DNA of 64,000 nt, from positions 1 to 64,000 of the forward strand of contig JAZGEF010000068.1 in assembly GCA_036478595.1 (NCBI GenBank). Reading direction: 5' to 3'. Each line of letters begins with the position of its first letter. Positions within the stretch are counted from its first letter, which is position 1. The position numbers were made by a program, and so were the translations under genes. Positions 44,692 through 53,401 of this stretch are shown here, one piece after another. Origin of the DNA: Granulosicoccus sp036478595 (GTDB lineage Bacteria > Pseudomonadota > Gammaproteobacteria > Granulosicoccales > Granulosicoccaceae). Under the pieces are notes generated by a model that saw only the letters and a list, made by a program, of their open reading frames with translations, did no database searches and had not been told where the DNA came from.

Positions 44692-46725
44692 TTATATCCA
44701 TACAGCGATGCGATATGCCTCCAACAGCGAGGCATGAATGGAACGTGAAGTAATGGCGTCACCGAGGCGATAAAGGGCAAACCCTTCGCCTCCAGATGTC
44801 GGTTGTGCTTGATAGGTGGCCAGAGAATTAATGTCGGTCAAACCATCATTATTTGAAATTGCTTGCAACTCGAAAAAAACTTCCGCCACGGGTTCGGTGC
44901 CAGCTTCCGAGATAACCTGTGACGTTGTCACGTTATGCGAATGTCCGGTTAGCTCATTGGTTAATGTTGCAACCAGGCGGTCGGCTTTTTTTTGTATCGC
45001 CGTTAGGCGTAAATCTGGCAGCGTAACAACCTTTTGTTGATAGAGGCGTTTGCGGTATATCGACCGATCCGGATAACCCATTTCAATTGCGGCATGACTA
45101 TCAATCGTGGCAAGGGTTACCATGTGCCCAAGCGATGACAAATGATCTGCGCACGAAACAGCTTCGTGCCGGCCAGTCCCGTCGCAAATCAAAATATCTT
45201 GGGCTGGCTTCACATAACCTGACAGGATATCCCAACTGGTCATTGCCAGTTCTGCGCCTGGAAAAGTTTGCTCGGATGGTATTCCACCTGTGGCGATAAA
45301 TACGCAGTCTGGTTTTTCCGCGAGAACATGCTCAGTATCCGCATACATGTTGCATCTGACCTCTACGCCCAAGTGATTTAGCTCTGCTTCGCGCCAGTCT
45401 ACAATTGAGATCAGGTCCTTGCGCCACGTGGTTTTGGAAGCAAGTTGTATTTGGCCGCCCAGTCGAGCTGCCGCTTCGAACAAAATAACATGATGCCCAC
45501 GTGCAGCGGCAACGCGTGCGGCTTCCATTCCGGCTGGGCCACCACCCACCACGACCACTTTTTTGCCAGGTGCATTGCTCAAAGGCACCTCCGCCGGCAG
45601 CAAGGTTTCACGACCAGAGCTAGGGTTATGAATGCAATGCGGTTTCTTGTAAATACAGTGCGAAGCACCGACGCAGGGTCGGATACGATCTTCCTCACCG
45701 CGCATGATCTTATTGACAATTTGTGGGTCGGCAATATGGGCGCGGGTCATGGCAATCATATCCAACACGCCATCGCGAATGGCAAAACGAGCATTTGCCA
45801 CATCGGTAATACGCGCCGCGTGGAAGATCGGTATATCTACTTCGCGCTTGAATCGACCAACAGTTTCAAGAAAGAGTGCTAGTGGACGACTCATACCAGG
45901 CATGTTGTCTTCGGCCAACACGATCTCACTATCCATGCGGCCCACATTGCAGTTAAAGAAATCCACAGATCCTTCCTTTTTTAGTATTTCAGCAACGCGC
46001 AAGGCCTCATCAAACCGCAGACCACCCTCTCCCTCATCGAGTGTAATGCGCATACCGATGACGAAATCGTTTCCAACCTGCCTGCGGATCTCCTCTTGCA
46101 CTAGGATTGCAAAGCGGGTGCGGTTCTCAATGTTACCGCCAAATTCATCATTACGCTGATTTGTCATTGGCGAAAGAAACTGGCCTATCAGATGAGCGCC
46201 TGCAAGCGTTTCAATCCCGTCAAGTCCACCTTTTTTACAGCGTAACGCCGCTTGGCCAAATGCGTGCACAACGCGGTTGATGTCATGGCGATCCATTTCG
46301 CGTGGGAAATTACGATGTAATGTTTCACGGATAGGTGAGGGTGCAATTGTTGGTAGCCATTCACCAGCTTGTGCATCACCGCGCCTTCCCAAGTGAGTAA
46401 TCTGGCACATCAACGCTGCACCGTGTTGGTGAATGCGATCTGAGAATTCCTGAAAGTAGGGAATAATCCGATCAGTACTGACATCAAGTTGATTGAAAAT
46501 CGATGGTGAGTCTGGCGCGATATTAGAGGAGCCTCCAAACATGGTCAGAGCCAACCCGCCTTTAGCCTTTTCTTCGTGATAGCGCTGATATCGCTGCGCC
46601 GGCATATTCTCATCATCCATGGCTGACGCGTGCGATGTGCTCATCATCCTGTTTTTGAGCGTCAGATTACCGATCGTAAGCGGTTGAAGTAATGGGTCTG
46701 TGACCATTTGAATGGCGCCACTCAC
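44692..46725 (-). CDS. old-yellow-enzyme-type FMN/FAD oxidoreductase (demethylase-like)
   Basis: 677 residues, the size of 2,4-dienoyl-CoA reductase, trimethylamine dehydrogenase and N-methylproline demethylase. The N-terminal TIM barrel (LTIGNLTLKNRMMSTSHA, about 15-350) binds FMN. A cysteine region, CVGASHCIYKKPHCIHNP (about 350-370), has too few Cys for a clear 4Fe-4S site at first sight. The C-terminus has a GGGPAGMEAARVAAARGH FAD/NAD(P)-binding motif. It overlaps the MttB-family gene by 4 bp, so it probably oxidises or demethylates the same methylated amine. Confidence 0.88.
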   Translation of the reverse strand: MSGAIQMVTDPLLQPLTIGNLTLKNRMMSTSHASAMDDENMPAQRYQRYHEEKAKGGLALTMFGGSSNIAPDSPSIFNQLDVSTDRIIPYFQEFSDRIHQHGAALMCQITHLGRRGDAQAGEWLPTIAPSPIRETLHRNFPREMDRHDINRVVHAFGQAALRCKKGGLDGIETLAGAHLIGQFLSPMTNQRNDEFGGNIENRTRFAILVQEEIRRQVGNDFVIGMRITLDEGEGGLRFDEALRVAEILKKEGSVDFFNCNVGRMDSEIVLAEDNMPGMSRPLALFLETVGRFKREVDIPIFHAARITDVANARFAIRDGVLDMIAMTRAHIADPQIVNKIMRGEEDRIRPCVGASHCIYKKPHCIHNPSSGRETLLPAEVPLSNAPGKKVVVVGGGPAGMEAARVAAARGHHVILFEAAARLGGQIQLASKTTWRKDLISIVDWREAELNHLGVEVRCNMYADTEHVLAEKPDCVFIATGGIPSEQTFPGAELAMTSWDILSGYVKPAQDILICDGTGRHEAVSCADHLSSLGHMVTLATIDSHAAIEMGYPDRSIYRKRLYQQKVVTLPDLRLTAIQKKADRLVATLTNELTGHSHNVTTSQVISEAGTEPVAEVFFELQAISNNDGLTDINSLATYQAQPTSGGEGFALYRLGDAITSRSIHASLLEAYRIAVWI

Positions 46726-48227
46726 GTAAAACTATCCGCAAGAACCGCGCGGCGACGATTCATGAAATCAAGCAAGGCTTCATCAACGGCTGGATCCAAT
46801 TTGGGTTTTTGGTACTCGTCGAGCATCGTGTGCATGCGTTTGTTGGCACGCTGAGCTGCATCCAGTCCGCCCTCGGCACTCCATTGTTCGAAAGATTCAC
46901 AATCAGCATTACTAGGCATGTAAAAAGCGGTTTTATAACGCTCCATCGTATGGGCGCAGGATAAAAAGTTACCTGCAGGGCCGACTTCGGCGATGGCATC
47001 AAATGCCAAGGCATCAGCGCTGGTATCAACACCGGTTATCATCCGAGAGGTTGCGCCAAGCACATCGCAATCGATTAAAAACTTGTCGAAGTCAGCCACC
47101 AGCCCAGCTTCGAGGGTACCCGTCGCGTGGATTAAGAAGTTCACTCCGGATAGCATGGCATACATGACATAGAGTGCGCCTTCCCAACCCGATTGTGCAT
47201 CAGGAACTTTCGAGCTTGAAGAGGACCCTCCGCATCGAAAAGGAACGCCAAGGCGTCGCGCCAGCTGACCTGCGATTAACATCGATTTCCAAGTTTCATC
47301 ATAGCGGATTGGGCTGCCTGAGCGCATCGACATACCTAACATCATAAAACCGAATACGACCGGAGTCCCTGGACGTACCAGCTGCGTAATCGCCATGCCT
47401 GCCAGTGTTTCTGCCAAAGATTGCGCGACCAAGCCTGCAACTGTTGTCGGACTCGATGCGCCCGCGATCGTAAAGGGCGTTATGACACAAGCTTGACCGG
47501 CCGCTGCATAGACATGGGCCGCGTCAAGCATTGTTTCATCAAGCACTAATGGCGAATTTAAATTGATAAGCGCAGAAACAACGCAGTTCTCGTTGACAAA
47601 TTTTTCGCCAAATACTATTTCGCACATTTTCATTGTGTCTTCTGCACGATCTCTGGCGGTGACCGCACCCATGAAGCATTTATCGGAATAGGCCAAATGG
47701 CCGTAGTTCATATCCAAGTGGCGTTTAGGCACCGGTATATCAGTAGGCTCACAAATGGGCCCACCTGTGTGATGTAACTCTGGACTCATATGCGCCAAAC
47801 GCACAAAATTATTGAAGTCTTCCAATGTCCCGTAACGCCTGTCTATGTCACTAGCGGCTACGAAGGGTGGGCCATAGACCGGCACCAGAACCATAGAGTC
47901 TCCACCAATCTTTACAGATTTTTTTGGATCGCGAGCGTGCTGGATAAATTCAGAGGGGGCATGATCGACAATCAGCTTTCGGCAATACCCATGAGGAAAT
48001 CGAACCCGCTCTCCATCAACCTTCAAACCGGCTTTTTTAAGGAGCTTCAGGCTAGGTTTGTGGCGAACCTCAACGCCAATTTCCTGCATAATCTTTTCTG
48101 CGGTTTCTTCAATCGCTATAACCTGCTCTTCACCCAAAATATCATAGGTTGGTGCGGTACGTGTCAAGTAAGGCGATGGTGCTTCAGTGGCATCGTTTCG
48201 GGCTTTGGGCCGGCGGCGCTTAGACAA
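46722..48227 (-). CDS. MttB-family methyltransferase (trimethylamine/betaine type, non-Pyl)
   Basis: 501 residues, the length of MttB-family methyltransferases. Signatures include EETAEKIMQEIGVEVRHKPS, the HTGGPICEPTDIPVPKRHLD region, and HATGTLEAGLVADFDKFLIDCDVL, typical of the family. There is no in-frame TAG, so pyrrolysine is not used. Non-Pyl members (glycine betaine, proline betaine or similar) transfer a methyl group to a corrinoid protein, and none is encoded in this window. It starts at TTG 48227 with GGAG 8 nt upstream. First gene of the minus-strand cluster with the OYE-type enzyme; divergent from the LysR gene. Confidence 0.85.
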   Translation of the reverse strand: MSKRRRPKARNDATEAPSPYLTRTAPTYDILGEEQVIAIEETAEKIMQEIGVEVRHKPSLKLLKKAGLKVDGERVRFPHGYCRKLIVDHAPSEFIQHARDPKKSVKIGGDSMVLVPVYGPPFVAASDIDRRYGTLEDFNNFVRLAHMSPELHHTGGPICEPTDIPVPKRHLDMNYGHLAYSDKCFMGAVTARDRAEDTMKMCEIVFGEKFVNENCVVSALINLNSPLVLDETMLDAAHVYAAAGQACVITPFTIAGASSPTTVAGLVAQSLAETLAGMAITQLVRPGTPVVFGFMMLGMSMRSGSPIRYDETWKSMLIAGQLARRLGVPFRCGGSSSSSKVPDAQSGWEGALYVMYAMLSGVNFLIHATGTLEAGLVADFDKFLIDCDVLGATSRMITGVDTSADALAFDAIAEVGPAGNFLSCAHTMERYKTAFYMPSNADCESFEQWSAEGGLDAAQRANKRMHTMLDEYQKPKLDPAVDEALLDFMNRRRAVLADSFT

Positions 48228-48469
48228 GGGTAATGCTCCGGAATTATAGGTGTCTATGGTTGCTAGCTAGCCTAAGGCTCGAAATGGCGGCCTCGTCAAT
48301 TTTTAGCACGCTCGTACCATAGCATATTACAGAGATTCATGGCTTTGTTCTGATATGAAGAGCCGTGTTTTGACGATGTCATCGTAGCGTTTGCACGAAT
48401 GCATACTGAGTTATTTACTATTTAGCGAGTTGTTTGTAATGCAAAGCGTTGTAAAAATTCATTGCTATG

Positions 48470-48484
48470 ATAACCTGAGGTTAT
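48470..48484 (+). promoter_or_regulatory. palindrome overlapping the LysR gene start
   Basis: ATAACCT (48470-48476), a central G, and AGGTTAT (48478-48484) form a perfect 7-1-7 palindrome that includes part of the LysR ATG. It may be an autoregulatory operator. The intergenic region (48228-48482) also serves the divergent MttB-family gene. Confidence 0.4.
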
Positions 48485-49424
48485 GGCTTTGCAAAAAAAA
48501 ATACCATCAGCTCATTCACTGTTTGTCTTTGAAGCAGCGGCAAAGGCGTTAAATTTTACAAAGGCTGGTGCGGTTCTAAATGTTACTCAACCAGCCGTGA
48601 GTAAGAATATTGCAGCGCTTGAGGCTCATCTCGGTGTTCAGCTATTCCATCGCCTGAAATCTGAACTGACGCTTACCGATGATGGAGCCAGGCTCCTACA
48701 GGCTGTGCAATTATCTTTCACAATTCTCGAAAACTCGCTTGACCAAATCACCCCTACATCATCCCGGGAAAATACTTTGACACTCTCGATCTCAACGGCC
48801 TTCACGGCGCATTGGTTAATCCCGCAGATGGATGATTTTCGGCGCATATTTCCTCATATAACGCTTAATTTTCAATTGTTTGGTGGTGAAGCAAACGGCT
48901 CAATATCATCGTGCGATTTGGGCTTGAGATTAGAGACTGAAGTTGCCCCGGGGGATATTGCCATGCGAGTTTGTCCGGAATGGGTCGTTGCGGTCGCCTC
49001 TCCAGAGTACATCGAGCGCAACGGAACATTAGATGCACCCAAACCGGGTGGATCACATTCTTTGGTTAAGCTGGATCAGCCTAGAATATCTTGGTGCCAA
49101 TTCATGCAAGAGACTAACCAGCCACCACAGGATTTTTTACCTGAAATTCGCGTGCCCGACTATTCAGTTGTACTGCAATCCGCGTTGAATAGCAGAGGTG
49201 TGGCTCTTGGATTTATAACATCCTGCGGTTACCTGTTGCAGGAAGGTTTGCTTGAATTGGCTTTGCCGGTATCGTTAAAGACGGGGAAGGACTACTGCAT
49301 TGTGACGTCGGCTGATTCCTCAAATCGATTAATTGTGAATCAGGTGTCTGAATGGCTCGCTCAGAAGTTCCAGGTTTCACTAAAAACATGCTCAAGTAAA
49401 ATTACAGACATCAAGAATCTTTGA
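48483..49424 (+). CDS. LysR-family regulator (GcvA-like)
   Basis: 313 residues. The N-terminal HTH has KALNFTKAGAVLNVTQPAVSKNIAALEAHLG (broken across the family pattern at about 20-50), then a LysR_substrate effector domain. The GcvA-type start (S-L-F-V-F-E-A-A-A-K-A) supports the ATG at 48483. Divergent from the MttB/OYE cluster by 255 bp, so it is probably its regulator. Confidence 0.9.
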   Translation: MALQKKIPSAHSLFVFEAAAKALNFTKAGAVLNVTQPAVSKNIAALEAHLGVQLFHRLKSELTLTDDGARLLQAVQLSFTILENSLDQITPTSSRENTLTLSISTAFTAHWLIPQMDDFRRIFPHITLNFQLFGGEANGSISSCDLGLRLETEVAPGDIAMRVCPEWVVAVASPEYIERNGTLDAPKPGGSHSLVKLDQPRISWCQFMQETNQPPQDFLPEIRVPDYSVVLQSALNSRGVALGFITSCGYLLQEGLLELALPVSLKTGKDYCIVTSADSSNRLIVNQVSEWLAQKFQVSLKTCSSKITDIKNL

Positions 49425-49442
49425 TCTGGAGCGCTTCGAGCA

Positions 49443-49620
49443 ATGGTCCTCACCCACGACGATTTAAGCTTCGAAGAACGACTGGGCTTGATCGATCGAG
49501 AGACAACCTAATGCAGTAACAACAAGATTGATCGATTATTAAAAGCGGCCAAACTAAAACTGCAGGGTTACTCTGAAGGCATCAGCTACACGCACCCAAG
49601 AGGGCTTGATAAAAGTCAGC
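49443..49620 (+). pseudogene. IS21-family IstB (transposase helper) remnant
   Basis: A single frame reads LSFEERLGLIDRE, then a TAA at 49509, then NNKIDRLLKAAKLKL and ISYTHPRGLDKSQ. This is the N-terminal region of IstB-like ATPases. The Walker A (GPTGVGKT) and everything after it are missing, as are terminal inverted repeats and the partner istA. Clearly decayed. Confidence 0.75.
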
Positions 49621-49988
49621 GTATCCTCGCGATTTTATTCGTGAGACATACATCGAACCATTCGACTACAGCGTGCGCACTCTCGTCGATTATCTTGGAC
49701 TATCACCTCTGAGCTGAATCATTTTATATGGCCAGGTTTTGATGTGAGGCTTACACCAAACCATCGACCTTCCTATGGGCTTTTACCGATTACGTTAACC
49801 CGACGCATCATCGAGCAAATTAAAAATAACTCACGAGACCAAACGCTATCGGCTGTTAACAGAGACGAGTAGGGTTGCCGGATGTGCCGCAATTTCAGAC
49901 TTCTTTCACAGCAACTAACTGCATAGTCTCAAAATTGCGTGCTATAAGGAAATCAACTGCTTTCGCCATTTGGCGCAGTCGATACGGT
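49621..49988. other. decayed intergenic stretch
   Basis: About 370 bp between the IstB remnant and the chemoreceptor gene end. One frame near 49640-49720 has a TYIEPFDYSVRTLVDYLGL-like stretch ending in a stop. It looks like a further gene fragment but I cannot name its family. No intact gene. Confidence 0.35.
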
Positions 49989-52307
49989 TCAGAAATCTTC
50001 CCAAAATTCTTCGCCACCTGATGCGCGCTTAATAGGCAACACATTTGACTCGTCTGGTGATCGATTAGCTTTCTGGCCTTGTTTAGCCGGGATTGGTTTA
50101 TTATCGCTTACCGTGTCCGGATTGTTGTTTACCACCAACAGTGGTTTCGAATTTGTTGAGGGTGTATCACTGTTGTTGTGATAAAAAAAGCTCATTTGCG
50201 TTGAAAGCATCGTAGCTTGCTCGTTCATAGCTCGGCTGGTAGCCGCGGCTTGTTCAACCATCGCAGCATTCTGATGGGTAACGCTGTCCATGTGCACTAA
50301 CGCCTGATTGATCTGCTCAATTCCTGCCGACTGTTCATGGCTTGCAGCGCTGATCTGACCCACGATGTCGGTGAGTTCAGATACCGCAGAAACAATTTGC
50401 TCAAGCTCGCCGCCCGATTCTTGTACCAGGCGTGTGCCATCCTTTACTTTTACAACACTGTCTTCAATCAATCCCTTAATTTCTTTAGCGGCTGATGCGC
50501 TACGGCCAGCGAGTTGCCTGACTTCACTAGCCACGACCGCGAATCCGCGGCCTTGCTCACCCGCGCGTGCTGCCTCTACTGCAGCATTGAGTGCGAGCAA
50601 GTTTGTTTGAAATGCGATCTCATCTATCACACCGATAATATCGGCGATTTTTTCACTTGCCGCGCTTATTTCCTGCATAGCCTTAACAGCATGGCCTGCC
50701 ACTTCACCTGTATTTATCGCTCGATCACGAGTTCTAATGGCGAGATCGTTCGCGGAATGCGCATTTTCAGCGTTTTGTTTTACCGTGCTAGTCAGTTCCT
50801 CAGTGCTGGATGCAGTTTCCTCCAAATTGGCTGCTTGCTGTTCTGTGCGTTCACTCAAACCAATATTGCTTGCCGAGAGCTCGTCGGCGCCAGATTGCAC
50901 CGCATTCGCAACTTGCTTGGATTCATCCAGAACACTGTGCAGTTTTTCGCGCATTGCAACTAAGGCTGCGTACGCGCCAGTGCGATTATCATCTTTTGGT
51001 TCTTTCGATAAGTCCCCGGCACCAATGGATTCAACAGCGCGTCTGATATCCGATGGATCACCGCCTAGAACAGTGTAGATATAACGCCCTAATAAGAATG
51101 CAAACAGTGCGACACCAAACGCAGAAAGAACTGTCACCCATACGGCATTCTCAAACAGGGCATCCACTGATGCAAAGGCCTGCTTTGCCGATATGTGCCC
51201 GACGACGACCCAATGTAAATCAGCTATTCTAAGGGGAGCATAAGCCGTCAAATGGCTCTCTTCGCCTACGGTTTCAGTACGAGTACCTGTTTCTCCTTGC
51301 AGCGCAAGATCAACTCCCTTACTTTCAAAGCGCTCGCGCAATATTGTGGGCGTCTCGCTCAGACGTGACTGTGATCGCATGTATTTGTCCTCACCGAGTA
51401 GCAATATTTCGCCGGTTTCACCTAGCCCTTCACTTGATGACATAATGGCGTTGATTCGATCAACCGGCATCTGAAAAGCCAATACACCGATTAAGGTATC
51501 GCCCTTGTAAATAGGGCTGGAAATGAACGATGCAGCATTGCCATAAGATGGGATGTAGTCGCTGAAATCGACAATAGTGGTTTCACCGTGTTTAAGCGAT
51601 GTGGCTTGCCGAGCAGCTGTAGCAAGCCCAGAATCTCTATGTGGGCCACTGAACAGACTGGTTGCAAAATCTATTTCTTTATAAACTGAATAAACTATTT
51701 TCCCGCTCTCAGGTTCGATTAAAAATATGTTATACAAATTAAATCGCTGTAAATAGTCGCGAAATACCGGATGATACTTACTGTGCATGAAGTCATATCG
51801 TGTACCGTTATCAAGTGTGGTTAAGGCATCCTTCTCACCTGCTGGGTAGCCATTGCTGGATATATAAAGGTCTTGTGCTAAACGCGAATTATCATTCTTG
51901 GGCAACAGGCTGTCGAGTGACGGTATTGAGTTAATAGATTGATCTAAGTTGGGTAAAAAATCACGTTCATAGTAGCGCTCTAGCACCCTATTACTCTGAG
52001 CCATACTTTTTTCGGTGACGCGTAAGTCGGAGCTAAGATTGGCAAATCCAACTGTAAAATCTATCATCGCATCAACGGCCATTAAGTTGCGCCCCATGGC
52101 GCCGTTTTGTTCAATTACACCATTGAGATATGATTCGATATAGTGCCCTCGTTCAATTATTTCAGCCTCTAACAAACTGAAGGTTGATTCCTGCATTGTA
52201 TCGCTGGCTTGTTGAGTGATAAGCATGCCTGCTATTGTCATGGGTACTAAACCGGCCGTGATCATGCAAATGATCAACATAGTCCTCATCGTCATTCGTA
52301 TGCGCAT
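49989..52307 (-). CDS. methyl-accepting chemotaxis protein with CheR-tether tail
   Basis: 772 residues. An N-terminal transmembrane helix (about 8-28), a large periplasmic Cache-type sensor (about 30-385), a second membrane helix (VWVTVLSAFGVALFAFLLG, about 390-410) and a HAMP region (about 412-465) lead into the signalling domain. That domain has methylation helices and the hairpin tip EIAFQTNLLALNAAVEAARAGE. The linker to the end carries Pro/Ser-rich residues and stops in FWEDF (768-772), a pentapeptide of the x-aromatic-x-x-aromatic type that binds CheR. It faces the cheY operon divergently. Confidence 0.92.
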   Translation of the reverse strand: MRIRMTMRTMLIICMITAGLVPMTIAGMLITQQASDTMQESTFSLLEAEIIERGHYIESYLNGVIEQNGAMGRNLMAVDAMIDFTVGFANLSSDLRVTEKSMAQSNRVLERYYERDFLPNLDQSINSIPSLDSLLPKNDNSRLAQDLYISSNGYPAGEKDALTTLDNGTRYDFMHSKYHPVFRDYLQRFNLYNIFLIEPESGKIVYSVYKEIDFATSLFSGPHRDSGLATAARQATSLKHGETTIVDFSDYIPSYGNAASFISSPIYKGDTLIGVLAFQMPVDRINAIMSSSEGLGETGEILLLGEDKYMRSQSRLSETPTILRERFESKGVDLALQGETGTRTETVGEESHLTAYAPLRIADLHWVVVGHISAKQAFASVDALFENAVWVTVLSAFGVALFAFLLGRYIYTVLGGDPSDIRRAVESIGAGDLSKEPKDDNRTGAYAALVAMREKLHSVLDESKQVANAVQSGADELSASNIGLSERTEQQAANLEETASSTEELTSTVKQNAENAHSANDLAIRTRDRAINTGEVAGHAVKAMQEISAASEKIADIIGVIDEIAFQTNLLALNAAVEAARAGEQGRGFAVVASEVRQLAGRSASAAKEIKGLIEDSVVKVKDGTRLVQESGGELEQIVSAVSELTDIVGQISAASHEQSAGIEQINQALVHMDSVTHQNAAMVEQAAATSRAMNEQATMLSTQMSFFYHNNSDTPSTNSKPLLVVNNNPDTVSDNKPIPAKQGQKANRSPDESNVLPIKRASGGEEFWEDF

Positions 52308-52553
52308 TGAACTTAGTTCTCCAAGGTAAAAAAGGCTCTATCGGCACGCTAGTAATTGGATTCAACAATGAGTGTTAGTTGGAAAGGCGTAACCCTATCT
52401 AACAGGTGCAGCGAGAAGTAACCTTTGCAAATATCCTATACAGAATCGGCTGTTTCGTTGCTTAAGGTTATATCCAGATGAATCAATCTCAACTTCGTAA
52501 AACAAAGGCCGTTACTTGTGTTGAATTTCGAACGAACAAGAGGTAAGTGAATA

Positions 52554-52919
52554 ATGAAAGTGATGATCGTTGATGACAGCAAATCAATGCGTTTGATTGT
52601 CAAACGGACGTTGAAGCAAGCGGGATACGACAGTATGGAATTTTCAGAGGCCGAGGACGGCTCACAGGCATTAGCAACCATTGACGATATCGGGCCTCAC
52701 TTAGTTCTGTGTGACTGGAACATGCCTGTTATGAACGGCATCGAATTTCTGAAGGCGCTAAGAGAGGCGGGCAACGCCGTAAAATTCGGGTTCGTTACCA
52801 CTGAATCTACTAACGAAATGCGCTCGCTTGCAAAGGAAGCTGGTGCGCAATTTTTGGTGGCCAAACCGTTTACCCCAGAGAGTTTCCAGAAGGCACTTCG
52901 GCCGGTGATAGGCGCATGA
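52554..52919 (+). CDS. cheY: chemotaxis response regulator CheY
   Basis: 121 residues, receiver domain only. VDDSKSM carries the acidic pair (Asp7, Asp8), Asp54 (LCDWNMPVMNG) is the phosphorylation site, GFVTTEST holds the Thr switch, and VAKPFTPE holds the Lys. An AGAGGTAAG RBS precedes ATG. First gene of the plus-strand chemosensory operon; overlaps the next gene by 4 bp. Confidence 0.95.
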   Translation: MKVMIVDDSKSMRLIVKRTLKQAGYDSMEFSEAEDGSQALATIDDIGPHLVLCDWNMPVMNGIEFLKALREAGNAVKFGFVTTESTNEMRSLAKEAGAQFLVAKPFTPESFQKALRPVIGA

Positions 52920-53365
52920 TTTTCGTAAAACCCGATACTGCAGAACTGAACAACATGTTAGCCATGGTGTCAGGCGAAGATTCCAAAGCAAAGCCAGACG
53001 GTAGCTTTAAATCGTCTGATATGTGCTTCCAGGCTCAGTTTGTAGACGATGGCGGTGCGCTGGTAGCCTGTTGTTATTGTGATCTGCCTACAGCGGCCGC
53101 GCTTGGGTGCGCACTGTCAATGATCCCCCCAGGCGGTGCAGAGGCAATGGTAGAGGATGGTGAGATCAGTTCTACCGCTGCAGAGAATCTCTACGAAGTC
53201 ATGAATATTTTATCTAGCTTATTCATGAGTAACACTACGCCTCACCTAAAACTTTCAGAAGTGGTCAATGAGACGTTCGAACCGTTGGAGGCAGCCAATT
53301 CAAGCAGTTTTAACATTGATCTTGGAAAATATGGAAACGGTAAGCTGTTATTTGAAGCCGCCTGA
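52916..53365 (+). CDS. CheX/CheC-like protein (predicted phosphatase family)
   Basis: 149 residues. A beta-rich N-terminus precedes GALVACCYCDLPTAAALG and a helix with E-x-x-N (Glu94-Val-Met-Asn97), followed by ILSSLFM. CheC, CheX and FliY phosphatases use such an E-x2-N pair on a helix to dephosphorylate CheY-P. The family call is from that motif, the size and the position between cheY and cheA, with a 4-bp overlap on cheY. The usual second E-x-x-N copy of CheC is absent, so CheX-like is favoured. Not confirmed. Confidence 0.55.
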   Translation: MIFVKPDTAELNNMLAMVSGEDSKAKPDGSFKSSDMCFQAQFVDDGGALVACCYCDLPTAAALGCALSMIPPGGAEAMVEDGEISSTAAENLYEVMNILSSLFMSNTTPHLKLSEVVNETFEPLEAANSSSFNIDLGKYGNGKLLFEAA

Positions 53366-53401
53366 ACTAGATACTAAAGACTATGCATTACGGGACTATC
53401 A

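Noticed and set aside
46722..48227. Pyrrolysine use in the MttB-family gene
   Set aside because: The frame has no in-frame TAG and the family has many non-Pyl members.
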